Source: Leptolyngbya sp. SIO4C1
GTDB lineage: Bacteria > Cyanobacteriota > Cyanobacteriia > Phormidesmidales > Phormidesmidaceae
Assembly (NCBI GenBank): GCA_010671975.1
Contig: JAAHIA010000337.1
Coordinates: 1-5,531, forward strand
Direction: 5' to 3'
DNA length: 5,531 bases
Below are positions 1 through 3,537 of this stretch, piece after piece. The position numbers were made by a program, and so were the translations under genes. The notes beneath the pieces are model-generated. The model was not told where the DNA came from. It saw nothing but the letters and a program-made list of their open reading frames with translations, and did no database searches. Within the stretch, counting starts at the first letter, position 1, and each line of letters begins with the position of its first letter.

Positions 1-40
1 TTCAGCTACGCTAGAGTACCGTGCAATCTCTTTCCGCTCT

Positions 41-910
41 ATGGCCCAACTCCTCGACGGCAAAGCCTGCGCTCAGCAAATTCAGACAGATTTGGCAGCC
101 AAAATCAGCGCGTGGCAGCCGTCCTGCGGTCGTCCGCCGGGCTTAGCCGTGATTATGGTTGGTGATAATCCGGCCAGTGCCGCCTATGTTCGCAATAAAG
201 AACGGGCCTGTGAGCGAGTTGGTATCGCTTCGTTTAATCAGCATCTGCCGGCTGCGGCCTCACAGGCAGATCTCACTCAGCTGATTCAAAAACTCAATCA
301 GGATAAGCAAGTTGATGGCATCTTAACGCAGCTGCCGCTACCAGACCATCTAGATGCCGCCGCCCTGCTGAATCAGATTGCCCCGAACAAAGACGCAGAT
401 GGCCTGCATCCTGCTAACTTAGGGCGGCTCGTGCGCGGTGAATCAGGGCTGAGAAGCTGTACGCCGGCCGGTGTCATGGCGCTTTTAAAGACGTATGATA
501 TAGCGCTCGCCAGCAAGCAGGCCGTTGTCATCGGCCGCAGCATCTTAGTGGGCAAACCGATGGCGCTGATGCTGCTAGAAGCCAATGCCACCGTCACCGT
601 GGCCCATTCTCGCACGCAGGCGCTACCGACCATCGCGCGGACGGCTGATATCCTGATTGCGGCCGTGGGACAGCCTCGCCTCTTGACCGCTGACTGGGTT
701 AAGCCGGGTGCTGTTGTCATTGATGTGGGCATCAATCGAGTTGCTGACGCAGCCCAGTCTCGCTTGGTCGGCGATGTTGATTTTGCCAGCGTTGAGCCAG
801 TTGCCAGCGCGATTACGCCTGTCCCTGGCGGTATCGGTCCCATGACCGTGGCCATGCTGCTGCAGAATACGGTGCTGAGCTACCGCACAAGATTCCAAAT
901 TGATGACTAA
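41..910 (+). CDS. folD: Bifunctional methylene-tetrahydrofolate dehydrogenase / methenyl-tetrahydrofolate cyclohydrolase FolD
   Basis: Cytosolic FolD interconverts 5,10-methylene-THF, 5,10-methenyl-THF (NADP-linked) and 10-formyl-THF, feeding purine and formyl-methionyl-tRNA synthesis. The 289-residue length is normal for the family. Visible motifs, in order, are: the N-terminal LDGK at 5-8; the catalytic segment AYVRNKERACERVG, with Tyr49 and the expected catalytic Lys53; GILTQLPLP at 93-101; KDADGLHP at 117-124, with the folate-contacting Asp120; SCTPAG at 139-144; the NADP-binding GRSILVGKP at 165-173; and the C-terminal signature PGGIGPMTVAML at 262-273. The ATG at 41 is chosen because the residues after it match the usual family N-terminus. 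The frame is open to the left edge but has no other ATG, GTG or TTG there. No Shine-Dalgarno sequence precedes it (the upstream bases are pyrimidine-rich). It lies 115 nt ahead of crtE on the same strand; co-transcription is possible but not shown. Confidence 0.97.
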   Translation: MAQLLDGKACAQQIQTDLAAKISAWQPSCGRPPGLAVIMVGDNPASAAYVRNKERACERVGIASFNQHLPAAASQADLTQLIQKLNQDKQVDGILTQLPLPDHLDAAALLNQIAPNKDADGLHPANLGRLVRGESGLRSCTPAGVMALLKTYDIALASKQAVVIGRSILVGKPMALMLLEANATVTVAHSRTQALPTIARTADILIAAVGQPRLLTADWVKPGAVVIDVGINRVADAAQSRLVGDVDFASVEPVASAITPVPGGIGPMTVAMLLQNTVLSYRTRFQIDD

Positions 911-970
911 ATCTGGGCCGTTAGAGATTTAACATTAAAATCAAGCGCTGCCTGCAACTACCTGCCACTG

Positions 971-1024
971 TTTGACCCGCTTTGACCTGCGACGCCTTAA
1001 AACTGTTTAACCCGACGCTTGACC
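971..1024. repeat. Cluster of TTGACC-like direct repeats upstream of crtE
   Basis: The folD-crtE spacer holds TTTGACC at 971-977 and 981-987, TTTAACC at 1006-1012 and TTGACC at 1019-1024, the last ending one base before the crtE start codon. GACGC also occurs twice (991-995 and 1014-1018). All copies have the same orientation, so they are repeated elements rather than a palindrome. They could be binding sites for a regulator or simple duplication; the sequence does not decide. The repeats are seen directly; any function is inference. Confidence 0.45.
982..1011 (+). promoter_or_regulatory. Possible weak sigma70-type promoter for crtE
   Basis: TTGACC at 982-987 matches the -35 consensus at 5 of 6 positions. 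After an 18-base spacer, TTTAAC at 1006-1011 matches TATAAT at 4 of 6. Transcription would begin near 1018, leaving almost no leader, which fits the absence of a Shine-Dalgarno sequence but makes the call tentative. An alternative -10-like TAAAAT at 936-941 has no good -35 partner. A promoter inside or upstream of folD could equally drive crtE. Confidence 0.2.
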
Positions 1025-1025
1025 T

Positions 1026-1943
1026 ATGGTATCCACAGACTCTGGACGCAACGCCGCCACTTTCGACCTGCCAGCCTATTTAGCTGAGCGACGCGCGCAG
1101 GTCGAAACGGCGTTAGAGCGATCGCTGCCGGTGGTCTACCCCGAGACAATCTATGAATCGATGCGCTACTCGCTGATGGCCGGCGGCAAGCGGCTACGGC
1201 CTATTCTCTGCTTAGCCAGCTGTGAGCTGGTGGGCGGCAGCCTCGACATCGCCATGCCCACGGCCTGCGCTCTCGAGATGATTCACACCATGTCGCTGAT
1301 TCACGACGATTTGCCGTCGATGGACGACGATGACTATCGGCGCGGCCGTCTGACCAATCACAAGGTCTATGGCGAAGATGTGGCGATTTTAGCCGGCGAT
1401 GCGCTGCTGGCCTACGCGTTTGAGTTCATCGTGCGCGAAACCAAAGGTGTCGCCCCTCAGCCGGTTCTCTCAGTTGTGCAGCGGCTCGGTAAAGCGGTTG
1501 GCGCAGCTGGGCTGGTGGGGGGCCAAATCGTCGATCTGGCCTCCGAAGGTCAGACAGATGTGACTGTAGAAACGCTCAACTTTATTCACATGCACAAAAC
1601 AGCGGCGCTGCTTGAGGCCTCGGTGGTCTCTGGCGCAGTTTTAGGCGGCGCGGATGAAATAGTTGTGGGGCAGCTAACACGCTATGCGCAGCGGATTGGG
1701 CTAGCATTTCAAATCATAGACGACGTGCTAGACATTACCTCTACGCCTGAGGAACTGGGTAAGTCTGTGGGCAAAGACGTTGAAGCTCAGAAAATAACCT
1801 ATCCCAGCCTCTGGGGTCTCAGCGAGTCAAAACAGCAGGCCCAGCAGCTCATTCAGGAAGCGAAGGACGAACTCGCGTCGTTTGGCGACCGGCGACAGCC
1901 GCTGGTTGCGATCGCAGACTATATTACCGCCCGCACAAACTGA
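1026..1943 (+). CDS. crtE: Geranylgeranyl diphosphate synthase (trans-isoprenyl diphosphate synthase)
   Basis: It condenses isopentenyl diphosphate with allylic diphosphates to give the C20 diphosphate used for carotenoids, the phytyl chain of chlorophyll, tocopherol and phylloquinone. The 305-residue protein has the expected landmarks: GGKRLRP at 53-59 for IPP binding; the first aspartate-rich motif HDDLPSMDDDDYRRG, with Asp94, Asp95 and Asp100; a conserved Lys-Thr at 191-192; and the second aspartate-rich motif FQIIDDVLD, with Asp232, Asp233 and Asp236, followed by GKSVGKD at 245-251. The C-terminus (PLVAIADYITAR) is also family-like. Chain length is inferred from overall similarity to cyanobacterial CrtE; a farnesyl diphosphate synthase is the main alternative. 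The ATG is well fixed, because an in-frame TGA lies at 1020-1022. No Shine-Dalgarno sequence is visible. Only 5 nt separate its stop from the next gene, so the two are very probably co-transcribed. Confidence 0.95.
   Translation: MVSTDSGRNAATFDLPAYLAERRAQVETALERSLPVVYPETIYESMRYSLMAGGKRLRPILCLASCELVGGSLDIAMPTACALEMIHTMSLIHDDLPSMDDDDYRRGRLTNHKVYGEDVAILAGDALLAYAFEFIVRETKGVAPQPVLSVVQRLGKAVGAAGLVGGQIVDLASEGQTDVTVETLNFIHMHKTAALLEASVVSGAVLGGADEIVVGQLTRYAQRIGLAFQIIDDVLDITSTPEELGKSVGKDVEAQKITYPSLWGLSESKQQAQQLIQEAKDELASFGDRRQPLVAIADYITARTN
1118..1125. repeat. HIP1 octamer GCGATCGC
   Basis: Exact copy of the highly iterated palindrome typical of cyanobacterial genomes. This one lies inside the crtE coding sequence. 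Confidence 0.9.
1908..1915. repeat. HIP1 octamer GCGATCGC
   Basis: Exact copy near the 3' end of crtE, within codons for the Val-Ala-Ile-Ala segment. Confidence 0.9.
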
Positions 1944-1948
1944 CCTCT

Positions 1949-2401
1949 ATGCAAAATTTCAGCGATATTTTTCAAAATCATGTTCTTGTGGTGGCCATCA
2001 TTGCTTGCCTGGTGGCGCAAATCCTAAAAGTCGTCGTTGAGCTTATTCATCATCGCAAACTCAACTTTAAGGTGCTGGTTGAAACCGGCGGCATGCCCAG
2101 CGCTCACTCTGCGCTAGTGACGGCGCTGGCCTTTGGCATTGGGCAGACGCTAGGCTGGGCCAGCCCGGCATTCGCCGTGACCTCTATCTTTGCCATCATC
2201 GTGATGTATGACGCGGCCGGCGTTCGACAGGCGGCCGGCAAGCAGGCGAAAATTTTGAACCAGATCGTCGACGAGCTCTTTCACGATCACGACTTTCAAG
2301 AAGATCGCCTCAAAGAGCTGCTGGGCCATACGCCAGTTCAGGTGATCGCCGGGTCAGTTCTCGGAGCAGCCATTGCCTGTCTAGCAGCACCGGCTTACTA
2401 A
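1949..2401 (+). CDS. Divergent PAP2 family (DUF212, YuiD-like) membrane protein
   Basis: This 150-residue integral membrane protein belongs to the divergent PAP2 family (acid phosphatase/vanadium haloperoxidase-related; Bacillus YuiD type). Hydrophobic stretches lie at about 12-31, 56-70, 73-88 and 130-147. The family signature GGMPSAHS is at 47-54, followed by YDAAGVRQAAGKQA at 87-100 and LKELLGHTP at 121-129. By analogy with true PAP2 phosphatases, PSAH resembles motif 2 (PSGH, His53) and GHTPVQVIAG resembles motif 3 (catalytic His127). The motif-3 aspartate position is Gln131, and no clear motif 1 is seen. The biochemical activity of this family is not settled to my knowledge. The 5-nt gap after crtE suggests a role on prenyl diphosphates or lipid phosphates, which is inference. 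No Shine-Dalgarno sequence precedes the ATG, so translation may be coupled to crtE. Confidence 0.92.
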   Translation: MQNFSDIFQNHVLVVAIIACLVAQILKVVVELIHHRKLNFKVLVETGGMPSAHSALVTALAFGIGQTLGWASPAFAVTSIFAIIVMYDAAGVRQAAGKQAKILNQIVDELFHDHDFQEDRLKELLGHTPVQVIAGSVLGAAIACLAAPAY

Positions 2402-2435
2402 GATTTGTCTAACACAGCTGCAGCAGATTTTGGCC

Positions 2436-2454
2436 AGCTCGCGCGATCGCAGCT
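2436..2454. other. Imperfect hairpin in the convergent gap
   Basis: AGCT (2436-2439) and GCG (2441-2443) can pair with CGC (2448-2450) and AGCT (2451-2454) around a CGAT loop, with one bulged C. The arm overlaps the stop codon of the minus-strand gene, and the loop side contains a HIP1 site. It sits where two convergent transcripts would end, but neither strand has a T-run after the stem, so a standard intrinsic terminator is not supported. Confidence 0.25.
2443..2450. repeat. HIP1 octamer GCGATCGC in the convergent intergenic gap
   Basis: Exact copy just before the stop codon of the minus-strand exported-protein gene. It forms part of the imperfect hairpin described for this gap. Confidence 0.9.
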
Positions 2455-3103
2455 AGGGCAGGACCACTGCCGAGGTTAGCCGCACCACCTGCTGACTATC
2501 GACTAGAATTGCCGTGTAATCCTCATCAGCTAGCCTTTGCAGCAGCTGAGCCGCCGCTTCAGCATCGGCCGTCGCTAGCGCTAAGAGGTAGGGCCGCTGA
2601 CGATAAATAGCTAGCCCAACAGAGCGGTCAATTGACTGCTGTAGCGCCTCTGCCACCTCCGGTTGGTTGGCATAGTCAATCAAAATGGCATAGCCGCTGC
2701 CTAGCGCCTGCGGCTGATAGGGTGGCACTGACGGCTCAGCCGAAGCCGCCGTCGTCGCCGGTCCTGTGCTGCCAGGCTGGGCTACAAAAGCGTCTAGATC
2801 TTCAACATCTGTGAGATAGAGTGCCCAAGAGTTGGCCGCTTCTAGATTAGTGAATCCGCCCGCCCGGACAACCACATCATCGACGTAGCTGCATACCAGC
2901 ACGGGGTTAGCCGCCGGCAGCACAGACAGCGCGCGTTCTCGCTCCGACTCGCTCTCGCCTCGCACCAGCAGAATGTATTCGCCGGCTGCCGGGGCCGGGC
3001 AGGATGGATAGCTTTGGGCAGCGACCCGCTGTGAAAGCAGCACCCCCGATAGCGCTAGGGCGCTGCCAATCAGGCAGCTGCGCCGGCCTAGATGGTCGAT
3101 CAC
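2453..3103 (-). CDS. Hypothetical exported protein with two SPOR-like halves
   Basis: I do not recognise a named family. The 216-residue product begins with a signal peptide: Arg7-Arg8, a hydrophobic core at about 10-24, and a likely cleavage after Val-Ala-Ala at 27-29. An export route through Tat is possible but the motif is weak. The mature part shows two similar alpha/beta halves, 42-109 and 137-210, each starting with a beta strand (EYILLV; YAILID) and resembling SPOR-type folds. They are joined by a Pro/Ser/Thr/Ala-rich linker at 110-136. The only cysteines after the signal are Cys35 and Cys71, which could form a disulfide. The start is GTG: an in-frame TAA lies three codons upstream, and a GAGGT Shine-Dalgarno sits 8 nt ahead. 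It follows ycf54 by 24 nt and is probably in its operon. SPOR domains commonly bind denuded peptidoglycan, but membership here is by pattern only. Confidence 0.85.
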   Translation of the reverse strand: MIDHLGRRSCLIGSALALSGVLLSQRVAAQSYPSCPAPAAGEYILLVRGESESERERALSVLPAANPVLVCSYVDDVVVRAGGFTNLEAANSWALYLTDVEDLDAFVAQPGSTGPATTAASAEPSVPPYQPQALGSGYAILIDYANQPEVAEALQQSIDRSVGLAIYRQRPYLLALATADAEAAAQLLQRLADEDYTAILVDSQQVVRLTSAVVLP

Positions 3104-3111
3104 CGCAGTTT

Positions 3112-3116
3112 ACCTC
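3112..3116 (-). promoter_or_regulatory. Shine-Dalgarno site for the GTG-started exported protein
   Basis: GAGGT on the minus strand lies 8 nt before the GTG start and complements the 16S rRNA tail. It supports the non-ATG start. It is the only convincing Shine-Dalgarno site in this window, which suggests the gene needs it because of its GTG start codon (inference). Confidence 0.7.
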
Positions 3117-3132
3117 AAGCGTTCACCTCAAG
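3112..3132. repeat. 13-nt-spaced direct repeat CTTGAGGT
   Basis: On the minus strand CTTGAGGT occurs twice (3132-3125 and 3119-3112), separated by five bases. The upstream copy contains the ycf54 stop codon TGA, and the downstream copy is the Shine-Dalgarno site of the next gene. The upstream copy extends to GAGGTGA, a seven-base match to the 16S tail, but it is 19 nt from the GTG, too far for normal initiation. Confidence 0.6.
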
Positions 3133-3457
3133 ACACCGGCTCAAGCGACGCCAGCGGATCGGGAATCGTCTCCGAAGGGGCTTCGAATTCGCCAGTGGCT
3201 ACATATTCTAACCGTAGTTTGAGCCAGGTGATGAACTGTTTATCAGTCGATACAACTGCCGCAGCCGGCTGCGGGCAGCGCGCCTTGACCTCAGCCAGCG
3301 CTGGGGCTTCTAAGAAGGCCGGCTGCTTAATTAGCCAGAAGTCAGGCGCCTTCTCCTGTGATCGATAGTGGCGCTGTCGCTCTTGGATCACCTCTTCAAA
3401 AGGCTCTTCTTCAAGCAGAAACTTTTGGCTCGCTACCGCGTAGTAGTAGGTCGTCAT
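3128..3457 (-). CDS. ycf54: Ycf54, Mg-protoporphyrin IX monomethyl ester cyclase accessory subunit (DUF2488)
   Basis: Ycf54 is needed for assembly or stability of the aerobic oxidative cyclase that forms ring E of chlorophyll from Mg-protoporphyrin IX monomethyl ester, working with the di-iron subunit AcsF/CycI. The 109-residue length is normal. Recognition rests on nearly full-length recall of the family pattern: N-terminal TTYYYAVASQKFLLEEEP, DFWLIKQPAFLEAP at 39-52, CPQPAAAVVSTDKQFITWLK at 61-80, LRLEYVATGEFEAPSE at 81-96, and IPDPLASL at 98-105. Asp39, Phe40 and Arg82, which I recall as conserved residues probed in the Synechocystis homologue, are present. There is no signal or membrane segment, so it should be soluble. 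The ATG at 3457 is fixed by an in-frame TGA six codons upstream. It lies 80 nt after the Wzc-like gene and 24 nt before the exported-protein gene. Confidence 0.95.
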   Translation of the reverse strand: MTTYYYAVASQKFLLEEEPFEEVIQERQRHYRSQEKAPDFWLIKQPAFLEAPALAEVKARCPQPAAAVVSTDKQFITWLKLRLEYVATGEFEAPSETIPDPLASLEPVS

Positions 3458-3477
3458 AGCTCTAGATGTCTGTCACA

Positions 3478-3507
3478 TAAATAGCGATCGCAGACTCCCA
3501 TTGTCTC
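3478..3507 (-). promoter_or_regulatory. Possible weak promoter for ycf54
   Basis: On the minus strand GAGACA (3507-3502) matches the -35 consensus at 4 of 6 positions. After an 18-base spacer, TATTTA (3483-3478) serves as a poor -10 (3 of 6). A start near 3471 would leave a leader of about 14 nt. The spacer contains a HIP1 octamer. The match is weak; ycf54 could also be read through from the upstream gene. Confidence 0.18.
3484..3491. repeat. HIP1 octamer GCGATCGC upstream of ycf54
   Basis: Exact copy in the 80-nt spacer between the Wzc-like gene and ycf54, 27 nt from the ycf54 start codon. Confidence 0.9.
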
Positions 3508-3537
3508 AGGCAGCGGGCATTTCTGCGTCAGCTATCG

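Noticed and set aside
1..40. Promoter or leader of folD
   Set aside because: Too little upstream sequence in the window and no recognisable -35/-10 pair.
373..855. 160-codon open frame antisense to folD
   Set aside because: It lies wholly within the well-supported folD gene, has a Ser/Ala/Thr/Arg-rich composition without motifs, and is a by-product of GC-rich codons.
2213..2239. Direct repeat GCGGCCGGC, 18 nt apart, in the DUF212 gene
   Set aside because: In-frame, and encodes the conserved Ala-Ala-Gly pair in the family signature, so protein conservation explains it.
2402..2452. Intrinsic terminator between the convergent operons
   Set aside because: A hairpin can be drawn, but no T-run follows it on either strand; the only T-run (TTTT at 2428-2431) is on the wrong side.
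3004..3222. Plus-strand open frame crossing the ycf54 and exported-protein junction
   Set aside because: Antisense to two real genes and the spacer between them; the translation shows no recognisable domain.
3511..3530. GCAG/CTGC stem in the spacer after the Wzc-like gene
   Set aside because: Four pairs with a nine-base loop and no T-run is too weak to call a terminator.
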